DNA of 30,986 nt from Paramacrobiotus metropolitanus. Its lineage: Eukaryota > Tardigrada > Eutardigrada > Parachela > Macrobiotidae. Positions 1-10,855 of the stretch are shown here, piece by piece. A model generated the notes under the pieces. It was given only the letters and a program-made list of their open reading frames with translations. It was not told where the DNA came from and did no database searches. The stretch is taken from assembly GCF_019649055.1 (NCBI RefSeq), contig NW_026570605.1, forward strand, positions 1 through 30,986, written 5' to 3'. Each line of letters starts with the position of its first letter. The first letter of the stretch is position 1. The position numbers were made by a program, and so were the translations under genes.

Positions 1-7
1 GCAGATC

Positions 8-232
8 TGTCATGTTAGCTGATTCACTTATATGAATAACCGCTCTTGTTCCTTGTTAACTTTTCTATAAGTCATTAAGGTTTGTTACTTTTACTTTATA
101 TCTGATTTCCTATCCCTTTCCATCCTTATTTTCTCTGTGTATATAATCAACTTGTACTGAGCGTACAAGTCAGTCTGGTGTTGAATTGCATTAAACTACG
201 GAAATTCCAAATGTTATACGAGTAACATTTCA
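8..232 (+). repeat. 5' LTR
   Basis: 225 bp, begins TGTCATGTTA and ends TAACATTTCA, an imperfect terminal inverted pair with the canonical TG...CA ends. It is repeated without visible change at 5502-5726. Only seven bases of flank precede it in the window. Confidence 0.95.
140..170 (+). promoter_or_regulatory. LTR TATA box with adjacent hairpin
   Basis: TATATAA at 140-146 lies inside the LTR. Four bases later there is a perfect 8-bp stem, ACTTGTAC/GTACAAGT (150-157 and 163-170), around a 5-nt loop. The TATA position suggests transcription starts around 165-180, so the hairpin would fall at or just before the 5' end of the R region. The 3' LTR has the same sequence. The role of the hairpin is not known. 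Confidence 0.5.
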
Positions 233-250
233 TGGCGCTCCTGGGTGGAT
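233..250 (+). other. Primer-binding site
   Basis: TGGCGCTCCTGG starts on the base after the 5' LTR. A TGG directly after the LTR, complementary to a tRNA CCA end, is the expected minus-strand primer site. I could not identify the tRNA. Confidence 0.6.
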
Positions 251-299
251 ACCTTTAACTAGCCGACTTCTTAATAAGTTCTTTTCTATACTCGTACGG

Positions 300-1701
300 A
301 TGTTTTCGGATAGCGACGAATCTTGTGACTCTGTGGCTGATTATTTTCTCGGACTTACCGCTACCACAAGTAAGTGTACTGACCATTGTCTTTTCTCCCG
401 GTAAAAGCGAAACTGGCTACAAACGGAAAATCTGCCAAGCAGAATAATAATCCGAGCAAAAACGCAACGGGTAAGAAGCAGCCGAACAACACACCTACGT
501 TGCACAGGCGTAATAGTGATAGTGAATTACCTTCACTAACGCAAATCGGACACGCATTACGAAGCCGTGGTCCAGCAGACGATTCTTGGGAGTTACCTCC
601 TTATCGCGCAAAGAAAGCAGCAAAAATGTCTACTACAGACGAGAAAATAAAAGAAATGTCCGAAGGTTTTCAGAAACTCAGCATGGTATTAACAGAGGCA
701 CCGGCGAGTGGGCCCCTGTTGAACGTTGACAAATTCGACCCCGTGAAACACAGCGCCACCGAATGGCTGAAAGAATTTGAAGAAGCATGCAGTCTTTCGA
801 ACTGGCTCGAAGCCACACGTAAAGCACGGTTTGCATTTTATCTTGCTACCGGCGCAGCCAAGCAGTGGTATGAGTTGACAAAAACAAATCACACCACTTG
901 GGCAATACTGAAGAAAGCGTTTCTGGCAGAATTCGTCCCTGAAGACGAGAAGTGGCGCATTTTTGAGAAATTAACAAAGCGAAAGTTTAAGCCTCAAAGT
1001 GAGACACTTGTCGTATATTACTACGATATCATCCATTTTTGTCAAAAATATGACAATACAATGGACAACAAGGTCAAAATGCACTACTTACTGCAGGGAT
1101 TAGACTCGCACTTACGCAATCATATGGCACTGTTAGGCCTGCAGACGCCAGAAGAATTTCTTGAAAAATTTAAGAAATTAAATTTTGATCATACAGCAGA
1201 GAGCGAAGCCGCTTCAAATCTTGCTGTGTTAACAGTGGCCACATCAGAGCCCGAAGCACCGGCAACCAGCTCGACACCGGCTCCTGCTCCGGCACCTGCT
1301 GCCGATCCGCTGCGCCATCGGTGTCTCAAACACCCGCATTGCCATTCAACATTGGTGCCTTGGACATTCAGCAAATCATCACGAATGCGATCGCTCAGAA
1401 GATACGTGAAGTGGCATCGCCTACTGGCAACTCATTAGGCACACCCAGCCGTGGCCGTGGGAATTATCGGAGCCAGTACAGAGGACGCTTTCGTGGCCGT
1501 GGCCGAGGATACGGTCAACGTACCGGACAGCCGTACAACCGCGGTGAATCATCGTCAGGTCCACGCGAAGGATCAGATAAACAGTGCGACTTCTGCGGCC
1601 GTAAATACCATACGGAGGCCGAGTGCCGTACAAAGCAGAAGGCATCACGGGAAGCTCGAACTCGCGCCAGTGCGTATCAGGACCAGCAATCGGAAAACTA
1701 A
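300..1701 (+). CDS. gag: Gag polyprotein of the gypsy element, frame-broken
   Basis: The first ATG after the leader (300) opens a frame starting MFSDSDES. It gives way near 380-395 to a second frame that runs to 1438 and holds the retrotransposon gag/capsid region: WLKEFEEACSLSNWLEATRK, then a helix-rich stretch with FLAEFVPEDEKWRIFEKL. A third frame takes over around 1310-1320, is rich in RG repeats and ends with a CCHC zinc knuckle, CDFCGRKYHTEAEC (CX2CX4HX4C), shortly before the stop at 1701. Both slips are one base short. Known role: forms the cytoplasmic particle; the knuckle and RG tail bind RNA. The last 78 bases overlap pol in the -1 frame, as expected for gag-pol frameshifting, although no textbook slippery heptamer is visible. 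Confidence 0.85.
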
Positions 1702-4700
1702 TGCGAGTGACTAACAGGGGTACAGTCGCTCATTTATCGCACCCCGGCAATCAGTTTGACAATTTACCATTCGCTGATGTTATGAACATTAATCATACTG
1801 ACATTAATTATAACGCTGCTTCTCCCATTATATGCGATGTTAAACTTGACGAATACAAAACTTCTGCTGTTATTGATTCTGGCGCTGCTGTCAGCATTAT
1901 TGATTACAGTTTACTTACTCATTTGAAAAATAAAAATATTTCGGCTTACACTGGACCTGCTTTACGTGGTATCACAGCGCAATTACTGCAACCTGTAGGC
2001 ACGGTTCACGCCGAAATTGAAGTAGCCGGCCAGTCACTGACTATACCGTTAATAATTATTGAAAATTATGAAAAGAAATTATTACTCGGTAACAACTACT
2101 TATTGTTGACAGACTTAGTTATTAATTACTCTACTCGGTCAGTACATTCATTTCAACACAGCGGTACCACACCATTTACCAGTCACAAGCAAACCCGGTT
2201 AGTTGCACAGAGCAGAGTGCACATTCCAAGCGGACATACAGCGCTTATACCGTGTAACATTGCTAACGCTAGCATTCCACACGGAATACCGGTAAACCAA
2301 GTCGATTTCCTTATTACGCCGTCGCATAGCCTGCGTTTTCACAAGCAATTATACGTATCACATTCGCTTACCCGTACGAATGGCGACGCATGCTACGTCT
2401 CGGTAGCTAATTTCGGCAACCGTAGCCAAGTAATCCCGAAAGGGTACACTATCGGCTCAGCAGAGCCTGTCGTCGTTGAAACAGTTGACACCCAGTACAG
2501 TACTTATACCGACGAACTTGAGAATTCACTTGCACAGATTCAGTTCGGGAAAGGAGTTACTGCTACACAGCAGGTACAAATAAAAAACATTCTCCGCAAA
2601 TACCCAGACTGCTTTCCCACAAAAGAACGACCTATTGGCACAATAGCGTCAGCTGAACACCGTATCAATACCGGCGACAATATGCCCATTTCCCGCGCAC
2701 CATACCGCCGTTCTTGGGCGGAACGCATACTAATAAAAAACGAGGTGCAACAAATGCTTGAAAAAGGGATAATCTCCCAGTCTCAGAGTCCTTGGAGTTT
2801 CCCAATCGTATTAGTTACAAAAAAAGACGGCACGATACGATTCTGCGTTGACTTTCGCTCGCTTAACGCGATTACCAAGCGGGATGTCTATCCTATTCCC
2901 AGGCTGGACGACGCACTAGATCGCCTTAGCGGAAGCCTTTACTTCTCTTCCATTGACATGCTTAGTGGCTATTGGCAAATCCCGGTACACTCGGCTGACT
3001 GCGAAAAAACGGCGTTCATCACTCCGGATGGATTATATCAATTCAATAAAATGCCGTTTGGATTGTCCAATGCTGGTGCAACATTCCAGCGAACAATGGA
3101 CAGAATTCTCTCCGAATTCCGTTGGGATTTTTGTATTGTGTACATAGACGATGTACTCATTTTTTCAAAAAGTTTCACTGATCATTTGCAGCACTTAAAT
3201 TTAGTGTTTGCCAAATTGTCTGCAGCCGGCGCGGTTATTAAGCCATCAAAGTGTCTGTTCGCGACCGACGAGGTCACTTATTTGGGACACATTATCTCAG
3301 CCGCTGGTATACGACCAGACTCAGCTAAATTAACGGCTGTGCAACTGTACGAAGCACCGAAAAACGTAACCGACGTAAAATCCTTTCTCGGACTATGCTC
3401 GTATTTTCGAAGATTTGTGAAAAATTTCGCACAAATAGCTGAACCACTTACTCAGCTAACTAAAAAGTCAAATCAGTTCATGTGGAGCGATGCACAATGG
3501 GACGCTTTTAATAAATTAAAATTTTCGTTAATAAATGCTCCATTACTAGCACATTACGATCACACGGCAGAGATCGAAGTCCACACAGATGCCTGTGGGT
3601 ATGGCCTTGGTGCATGCCTGATCACAAAGGCAGATGGTATCGAACGCGTAATAGCTTATGCGAGCCGAACTTTACTGCCTGCTGAAACTCGGTACACAAC
3701 GACCGAACTTGAATGCCTTGCTGTGGTTTTTGCAATAAACAAATTTCGACCATATCTACACGGTCGGTATTTCAAAGTCGTCACTGATCATTGCGGCCTC
3801 TGCTGGCTCATGACCAAGCGAGAATTAACAAGCAGACTATCCCGTTGGAGTTTACTGCTACAGCAATACAACTTTGACATTGTATATCGAAGCGGGCTAA
3901 AGCATCAAAACGCTGATGCGCTTTCACGTCATCCGGTCGAACGCGCCGACTGTGACTCACATGATGAAATTGAAAATGTGCTAGTTTATACTATTACGGA
4001 CTTCAGCATTACCGATCAGCAGCAATCTGATAAGCACTCTCAACGAGTGATCGAGCTGATTAAGCGCGGCGACAGCGCTAAAAGCAAACATTACCGATAC
4101 GACAAAAATGTACTCTATCGTAAAACGATTGAGAACGGCGCTGAGAAACTACTGGTTGTTGTACCAGATGGTCTACGCATGGCTATACTTCAAGCCTGCC
4201 ACGATGCGCCCACTGCCGGCCATCTCGGATTCTGGAAAACGTGGCACCGCGTACACACGCGCTACTGGTGGCCGCGCATGCTGCAACATGTACGCCGGTA
4301 CGTACAAGGTTGCGTGCCTTGTCAAACACGGAAGTTACCGCAACAGAAACCTAGCGGCATCATACAAGCTGTTCCCGTAGGAACACCATTCGCAATGGTA
4401 GGAGTTGACGTGTTCGGTCCACTTCCAAAGTCATCCAAAGGGAATCAGTACATTGTAGTCGCCACAGACTACCTGTCAAAATGGGTGGAAACTAAGCGAT
4501 ATCCGCACAGACCGCACCGACGGTTGCGGCTTTCCTAATGACTCAGATATTTCTTCGGCACGGGGCACCACAAACCCCTGTATCGGATCAAGGAGGACCA
4601 TTCTTAGCTGCCGTGACACAAGAAATCCTTAAACTGTGCAGTATCAAACATTACAATACCACCGCGTATAATCCCCAGTGCAACGGTCTCACTGAAAGGT

Positions 4701-5464
4701 TCAACAAAGTTCTCGCCACAATGCTTACATTTTATACAAATGAAAAGCAGAAAAACTGGGACGATTGCCTGCCTTATATCACCGCAGCGTACAATACGAC
4801 CAAACAATCATCAACTGGATATTCGCCGTTCTACGTTTTACACGGACGCGAGTGCAGGTCACCAGTTGACGTGGCAATGGCTGCACTGCCAGCCGCAGAT
4901 ATTACAAACATGAATGACTACACAAAGTCCATAGTGCAAAACATAAATGACATTCAAGAGCTCACACGCCAGAATATCTTACAAGCACAAAACGGATACT
5001 TACTCGCTGCACGAGACAAGCGAATGCCCCGCGAATTTAAAATCGGAGAATTAGTCCTTTTGTACACACCGGTTACACCGGTCGGTTTGTCACCGAAGCT
5101 TGTGTACCATTTCCACGGTCCCTATCGAATAATTAGCAGACCAAACAAACTAAACTACACCATTGAGTTGGTGAAAAAGAAAAATCGGGGCAAGAACACG
5201 CTCACAGTCCACGTGAAGCGACTGAAACTGTTTACCGAACCGTTGACCGAAAAGGACCTCGAAACAGATAGTGATTGCACATGGAACGTCGCTGTGGATG
5301 ATGTGGATCCCGAGCTGAGAACGGATGTGGAGGAAGAAACCTTAAACCGGCCTGCAGCCACACCGGAGAACCTTCCTGCCAGCGCGCAACGCGAACCCGA
5401 TGAGAGCGCTGAGATTCCACGCACCGGATACAATCTCCGTTCCCGTATACCGCGAACCTCCTAA
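1623..5464 (+). CDS. pol: Pol polyprotein of the gypsy element (protease, RT, RNase H, integrase)
   Basis: The reading frame from 1623 to 4538 contains an aspartic protease (AVIDSGAAVSIIDYS), reverse transcriptase (FCVDFRSLN, SSIDMLSGYWQI, and the catalytic YIDDVLIF near 3140), RNase H (EVHTDACGYGLGA and VTDHCG) and the integrase HHCC finger (AGHLGFWKTWHR then GCVPCQTRK). The integrase core starts with GVDVFGPLP, then one missing base near 4493 ends the frame. The next frame, to 5464, carries the rest of the core (PVSDQGGPF, YNTTAYNPQCNGLTERFN) and a GPY/F module (KLVYHFHGPYRI). The catalytic D, D and E of integrase are therefore present but split across the slip. There is no chromodomain. 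Translation probably needs a -1 frameshift from gag. Confidence 0.93.
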
Positions 5465-5467
5465 TGT

Positions 5468-5488
5468 AAAATGCCGGGACGGCATTTT
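5468..5488 (+). other. Short hairpin between pol stop and 3' LTR
   Basis: AAAATGCC and GGCATTTT form a perfect 8-bp stem around GGGAC, four bases after the pol stop at 5464 and just ahead of the 3' LTR. Only a weak purine tract (ATAGGGA) precedes the LTR, so this stretch must also hold the plus-strand primer. A structural or processing role is possible. Confidence 0.5.
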
Positions 5489-5501
5489 TTAACATAGGGA
5501 C

Positions 5502-5726
5502 TGTCATGTTAGCTGATTCACTTATATGAATAACCGCTCTTGTTCCTTGTTAACTTTTCTATAAGTCATTAAGGTTTGTTACTTTTACTTTATATCTGAT
5601 TTCCTATCCCTTTCCATCCTTATTTTCTCTGTGTATATAATCAACTTGTACTGAGCGTACAAGTCAGTCTGGTGTTGAATTGCATTAAACTACGGAAATT
5701 CCAAATGTTATACGAGTAACATTTCA
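5502..5726 (+). repeat. 3' LTR
   Basis: Second copy of the 225-bp LTR, same ends and same TATA/hairpin block, apparently identical to 8-232. It is followed directly by CATGGAGC, which does not duplicate the bases before the 5' LTR. Confidence 0.95.
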
Positions 5727-6037
5727 CATGGAGCTAGCCAGTTGACTAAGCCAAATAAAAAACGACGCGCTTACGACGGCTCCGTAGCACAGCCCTAATA
5801 AAATCTGTAGTAACGAGTTGAAGAACTTTTGAATCTTGAAAACAAGTACTTTAACTTAAGACGCAGTTAGATTCCTGTTAAAAATGTAAGGGGCACGTAG
5901 TCGCTGTTTCTGAAAGTGTGTAGTTCAAATTCCACCGCGTAATCTTTCCCGCTAGCGTCTTTTATTTCAGTAATTTAGATTTTACTTTAGTGATTTTTTC
6001 AGTGATTTACAGTTCTACCTTCTTTAGAAATCCACAA
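5727..6037. other. No gene seen
   Basis: Right flank of the gypsy insertion. AT-rich with scattered stops in all frames. A short stretch with AGTTCAAATTCC near 5920 resembles a tRNA T-loop, but no acceptor or anticodon arms can be assembled around it. Confidence 0.4.
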
Positions 6038-6316
6038 ATGGTGGCTGCAGCAATTGGCACAGATTTCTACCGACTGATTTGCTGCAACTGGAACTACGAA
6101 TCACCATCATTGATTCAGTCGTACGCCGGCATAATGGCCGATATGGAGGTTTCCATAGATTTCTTCGAATGCGCCGTACTGCCGCCTGGTTTAGCCAAGC
6201 CACCGCACATTCTTGCAGACTATCAAGCAGCTGACTACGTTTTCTCGTGGGTGAAGCCCTTGGTAGATAAAAGAAGCGAGGTACAATATTCGAATAGTAG
6301 CCAAAATATGGAGTGA
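6038..6316 (+). CDS. Unrecognised open frame, possible exon
   Basis: ATG at 6038 opens a 92-residue frame beginning MVAAAIGTDFYRLICC, with balanced composition and tryptophans and cysteines at protein-like density (SWVKPLVDKR near the end). A TTTCTTTAG-like acceptor lies just upstream and a GTACAA donor-like site near the end, so it could be an internal exon. I do not recognise the family and see no transmembrane or catalytic motif. A chance frame remains quite possible. Confidence 0.22.
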   Translation: MVAAAIGTDFYRLICCNWNYESPSLIQSYAGIMADMEVSIDFFECAVLPPGLAKPPHILADYQAADYVFSWVKPLVDKRSEVQYSNSSQNME

Positions 6317-7084
6317 TCAAACTGTTCCTGTACAATATCAGCATTGCTTGCGCACATAATCTGGGTAATTCCGTTCCAAGATTGTAAAGCGGTAACGCAC
6401 CTTTGCTTGTGTAGTTGGCCGACGTTGCCTTCCGGTGCTGTGGATTACCGGGGTTAGTCGGGAAACGACTTCGCTTGGAGTGGGGTTGCTGCCAGTGCTT
6501 ACGTTGCGCCGTCAAAGCCACCTGTCGCACTGAAAATCTCCACCTAACTGTACAGTAAGTCAGCTTTTATAAGCCATCACGGTTTGCATTGTAGACAGTC
6601 CGCAGCCTAAGCAATCGCTGTATTAGCACTGGTATAGCAAGTGCAATTCTCCACACTGCAAAACCTGATCAATTTAGTTAGCGCAGGCTTCCCTGATTAA
6701 ATTAGTTTCTTGTAAGTCAGTGCAACGCCATATCAGGGTGTGGGCGATGGATAAGATGGAATTGGCCTGCGCCAGTTGCACCGCTTTAAAATTTAGTCTC
6801 GTTGAGCCCGTTGCGCCTGTATGAAATTTCTGCCTCCAGGCCGCGGTATACTACGTGCTATAATGTATAATTATAAGCAGTCTAATTATTGTAATTTCTG
6901 ATCTGTTGATCACATCATCACTGTACATCCAGCGATAGGTACATCAGGGCAAATTCAGTCTGAACCACGGGCGCATGACTTGTGGCGCAGGCTGCGCCAC
7001 TGGTCATGCGCCCCGCCAAACAACACTCGGCACCGCTGCTCACGTCCCCAACGAAAGCATGTTAAAACTCAGTCCCAGAATAAA
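6317..7084. other. No gene seen; contains a hairpin
   Basis: No coding frame I can support. The only structure is the long hairpin at 6969-7013. If the 7TM remnant on the minus strand (7085-7441) once continued, its later helices would lie here, but I could not read them. Confidence 0.35.
6969..7013. repeat. 45-bp near-perfect hairpin
   Basis: Two 21-base arms around a GGC loop. Outer GGGCGCATGAC pairs with GTCATGCGCCC and inner TGGCGCA pairs with TGCGCCA, with only a short TTG/CTG imperfection between. It is GC-rich in an AT-richer neighbourhood. It could be the core of a small fold-back or MITE-like element, or an RNA hairpin; nothing flanking decides. Confidence 0.75.
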
Positions 7085-7441
7085 TTAATCTAGCGTGAAG
7101 TAGTGACAGGCTATCCACAAAATAATCAACACCGTCACCTCGAAGCGTTTACTTGCGAACCTACGATAGTTATGGGAAAAAGCACAGCGCCACGACGCGG
7201 TTGGCGGCAATGTAAAGATCAGTCCAATAGCCGGCAGGAAATTTATATCCACTGCAGACTTTACAGTATTTGGCATTTGTCGGCCACGGGATACGTGATT
7301 ACGGTAGATATTGGTGCCCACAATGGGGAAACCGAAACCAAATAATACGGTATAGGCGATGAGGCAGTGCGCGATGAGTAATCCGTAGCCAGTGACGCCC
7401 GCTGCGCCCTTAAAAAAATCTAGCAAAAGTTGTGCGGCCAT
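7085..7441 (-). pseudogene. Degraded 7TM (GPCR-like) receptor fragment
   Basis: The minus-strand frame opens with MAAQLLLDFFKGAAGV, a hydrophobic stretch (LLIAHCLIAYTVLFGFGFPI) and ends HNYRRFASKRFEVTVLIILW, which reads like the start of helix 4 after the second intracellular loop. Between about 7225 and 7179 an overlapping frame reads TDLYIAANRVVALCF, matching the end of helix 3 and the NR/DR position of rhodopsin-type and nematode-style chemoreceptor families. The useful frame therefore changes twice. Only about half a receptor is visible; helices 5-7 are absent. Family assignment rests on motif shape alone. It could be a live gene with assembly errors, but the missing half favours a relic. 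Confidence 0.45.
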
Positions 7442-9412
7442 GGCCAGTTCAACCGTTACCGAAAAAGATATGCGTGCGCCTATACCTTCCTTACAGGACT
7501 GCCGATGTGTAATGGAAGGCTTTGGTTCGCTTTACGCCGTACGTTTGTTATCAAATATCTCTCAGTTTCTATTTGCTTCTCCGCATGGTTAGCAGTCGTC
7601 GACGTGGTATGCGGCTGTACATTGACGACCTGTTGCTGCTCGTGACTTTGTCGTTGGTATACCGGCAATGTTAATTGCGTAATGTATTTTAAAGAAACAA
7701 ATGACGTGACGACAGTTTTGTAAGAATATGTTAAGCGGTCTAAGCTTCGTGACAACATGTAGCCTAAATTGCTGGGTGATAAAGCTGCATTTAGAAAAAA
7801 GAAAAACAGTGAGTAACGGTGTTATCATTTTAGCGAAGAACAGCAACAGAGCGGAAACGTTACATATTGGCTGGAATGCACTTTTGTGAGGCGAAGCCCG
7901 CGTATACCGACATTGCCGACCATATGCGCAAAATCATCCGGAAGTTGATGCACTAACTGTTGCATAATGCAGTGAACTGGTTACTAAACACGCGTCTTTT
8001 GAATTTGCAGAATGCGCGTTACGATATTTGCGTCAAGTGTTTTGCTCCTTTGACTGGACCACGTCGCCTATCGGTTGCCCATGAAATTATCTGCCCGCGA
8101 CGACGTTGCCCTTTGGCCACGCATCCAGCAGCGAATTTTGGCCGTACTCCTTATGTTCCATACAACCGGATTATCCTGCCTCTTCCGTTTCCCGCCCCTA
8201 AGAACAAGCAACGGTTTGTGGTCGAGCGTCTACAAGGGGGGAACGTGATCGTGCTCAACTGGAGAATGAACGGGCGTCGATAGACGGAACAAGATTTCGG
8301 CGTCATGTTTGAACGACTACCGTTCCTAGACAAGAATTTGTTTTACTTTTACTTAGATGTGGAAAAAATAAAGTAGCTCTGGTTTTGCTTTTAGTTATAC
8401 AAAATTTCCTTTTTTTGTGGCTTGATATGTGCAAATATCTTTTGAAAAGTGTATCTACACCATATTTGCTTTTCATACCTTTCTTTGCAACATGATTTGA
8501 AAATTACCGCTGTAATACCAAGTTATGAACGACTTCTTTTTTGCTGCTGGCTTTTTTGTTGCGAACGTTTCAGAAATAAAAACAACGCTGCAGCAGAATG
8601 CCTCTTTCTCAGGAAGCCCGTGCTCTCCCACATTTTATTGTCCAGATCAACAGCGGCTTTCGGCAAAAGACACCGTAACCATCCCTTAACCATCTCTGAT
8701 CGAGTCGTGGTAGACCGCCGTGAAGGTGGCAGTGTATGGGATACTCAGCAAAATCGCGCAGCTCACTTCTTAGGTGCCTTCAGATTTTAATTTTTCTCTC
8801 GCACTACATGGCACGGCAACATTCGAAAAAATTATATTTATCTTCGATAATGTTTTCTGTATTATAAAAGTGCACATTTAGTGCAATTTGATAGTACACG
8901 TGTTAAGAGGAGCCGTTGGAAATCGACCACCATACGACGCGTTTGTATGGTATCCGCACTATACGCTCTCACTTAACCATACTGTATGGTTAGTGTATGG
9001 GCATAGTTAAGCGGAGAGTGTGCCGAAAGCTTCTATTATTATAATGCAAACACAACATATAAATTTCGCTTTAACACAAACTTCCGGTTAGAACTCGGAT
9101 CTCGTTTGGAACTTTAGGATTGCCAAAGTACGATTGCAGTGTTTTAGATTAAGTGAAACCACAATGGAACCGGTACTGAACTCTTCTGCATACTTAGCGA
9201 GTTCGAGTTCCACTTTTTGACGTGGGAATGCGGTATCTATTTGTGCTGCTCCAAAATAATCACGGGCATTTAACGTGGATGCCCAAAACACTGCATGGGA
9301 CTGCGCAACTCGTCCGCTGGATTCAATAATGCCCGTCGCATTTACAAGGAGAAGATATTTTTGTACGATTGCATGTCGGCAAGTAAAACTACACCTGTGT
9401 TTCCAAGCTGGT
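7442..9412. other. Gene-poor stretch
   Basis: No gene I can support. Short coding-like pieces occur: near 7880-8080 a pair of frames flanking a possible acceptor (TTTGCAG at about 8010), and on the minus strand at about 9090-9370 a frame ending LKFQTRSEF just ahead of the minisatellite. A 19-bp palindrome, TAACCATAC-T-GTATGGTTA, sits at 8974-8992, with another ACCATAC/GTATGGT pair at 8929-8951. Confidence 0.35.
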
Positions 9413-10515
9413 TCCATTGGTTCACGTAGTGTGCAGGCAAGTCGGCAAGTATGGTTCACTTGTGGTTCCCTGCTGGTTCCATTAGGTTCCATTGGATCCG
9501 TTGGTTCAGGGGTGCAGAGGTAGTGTGCAGGCATGTCGGCAAGTAAGAGCGGACTTGGTTCACTTGTGGTTCCATGGTGGTTCCATTAGGTTCCATTGGT
9601 TCCATTGGTTCACGGGATACAGAGGTAGTGTGCAGGCATGTCGGCAAGTAAGAGTGACTTGGTTCACTTGTGGTTCCATGGTGGTTCCATTAGGTTCCAT
9701 TGGTTCCATTGGTTCACGGGATACAGGTAGTGTGCAGGCATGTCGGCAAGTAAGAGCGGACTTGGTTCACTTGTGGTTCCATGGTGGTTCCATTAGGTTC
9801 CATTAGGTTCCATTGGTTCCATTGGTTCCATTGGTTCACGGGATACAGAGGTAGTGTGCAGGCATGTCGGCAAGTGAGCGGACTTGGTTCACTTGTGGTT
9901 CCATGGTGGTTCCATTAGGTTCCATTAGGTTCCATTGGTTCCATTGGTTCCATTGGTTCACGGGGTACAGAGGTAGTGTGCAGGCATGTCGGCAAGTAAG
10001 AGCGGACTTGGTTCACTTGTGGTTCCATGGTGGTTCCATTAGGTTCCATTGGTTCCATTGGTTCCATTGGTTCACGGGATATAGAGGTAGTGTGCAGGCA
10101 TGTCGGCAAGTAAGAGCGGACTTGGTTCACTTGTGGTTCCATGGTGGTTCCATTAGGTTCCATTGGTTCCATTGGTTCCATTGGTTCACGGAGTACAGAG
10201 GTAGTGTGCAAGCATGTCGGCAAGTAAGAGCGGACTTGGTTCACTTGTGGTTCCATGGTGGTTCCATTAGGTTCCATTGGTTCCATTGGTTCCATTGGTT
10301 CACGGGATATAGAGGTAGTGTGCAGGCATGTCGGCAAGTAAGAGCGGACTTGGTTCACTTGTGGTTCCATGGTGGTTCCATTAGGTTCCATTGGTTCCAT
10401 TGGTTCCATTGGTTCACGGGGTACAGAGGTAGTGTGCAAGCATGTCGGCAAGTAACAGCGGACTTGGTTCACTTGTGGTTCCATGGTGGTTCCATTAGGT
10501 TCCATTGGTTGACGT
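9413..10515. repeat. Minisatellite, 114-bp unit with 9-bp sub-repeat
   Basis: About nine to ten tandem copies. Spacing of the anchor TAGTGTGCAGGCATGTCGG (starts 9521, 9626, 9728, 9852, 9974, 10088, 10202, 10316, 10430) settles to exactly 114 bp in the last four intervals. Early copies vary by 8-12 bp, partly through gain or loss of a 9-bp GGTTCCATT sub-unit. Each unit also holds CGGACTTGGTTCACTTGTGG. Because 114 is divisible by three, long open frames run through the array on both strands, encoding repeats such as GSIRFHWFHW and MEPMEPMEPNGTTMEP. I treat these as by-products of the period, not as genes. Degenerate units continue leftwards to about 9365. Confidence 0.95.
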
Positions 10516-10639
10516 GAATCTGTTTAACGTCAGCGTTTTCTTTGCTTGGTTCCATGGGTTCCGAACCAATTGAACCACTTGTGTCCTGGTCTATGGGTTC
10601 ATTCCTATGGAACCACTAATGTCCTGACTTGGACATTCT

Positions 10640-10813
10640 ATGGGCGCCGTCTATCGCATCGAGTACGATTCCTGGAAGAACGACGATCTGAGAAAGAACG
10701 ATGTTTTTCTGCCGATCGACTGTGCCGGGAAGCCGTTTCCCAACGGATCGGCTACTGTCGACTTTACTATGGAAGTGTTTTCCGCCAACGAAGGACTCCG
10801 TGAGTTTCTTTAA
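10640..10813 (+). pseudogene. Orphan C-terminal tail of an LRR-cap protein
   Basis: A 57-residue frame (GAVYRIEYDSWKNDDLRK, NDVFLPIDCAGKPFPNG) matches the tail of the next gene, GEVWAYPDTESLPYF...EDIFLPLDCAQPIP, with the same order GxV[YW], FLP[IL]DCA, PxP. It has lost everything upstream and begins about 120 bases after the minisatellite, so the array probably replaced or displaced the rest of a tandem paralogue. GTGAGT at 10800 and TAG at 10845-10847 would bound a 48-nt intron near the end; splicing would put a stop three codons later. Not recognisable as a complete gene. Confidence 0.6.
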
Positions 10814-10855
10814 TATTATTCGCTGACCCTTCCTCAATTGTCTATAGGTTCATGA

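Larger units (their letters stand above)
8..5726 (+). mobile_element. Ty3/gypsy LTR retrotransposon, near full length
   Basis: Two 225-bp direct repeats (8-232 and 5502-5726), identical as far as I can compare by eye, flank a primer-binding-like site, a gag region with a CCHC knuckle and a pol region in the order protease, RT, RNase H, integrase. That order is diagnostic of Ty3/gypsy. No envelope frame and no chromodomain are present; the integrase C-terminus has a GPY/F-type module instead. Identical LTRs imply a recent insertion, yet gag and integrase each carry frame slips. The bases next to the two outer LTR ends (GATC before, CATG after) do not form a target-site duplication. Confidence 0.95.

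Noticed and set aside
5900-5945. tRNA-like T-loop AGTTCAAATTCC
   Set aside because: No D, anticodon or acceptor arms could be assembled.
8929-9022. Nested inverted repeats as transposon ends
   Set aside because: The arms are only 7-9 bp and the outer pairing is poor; no target duplication or transposase nearby.
9864-10517. Long open frames through the repeat array on both strands
   Set aside because: Explained by a 114-bp period divisible by three; composition is purely repetitive and neither strand is preferred.
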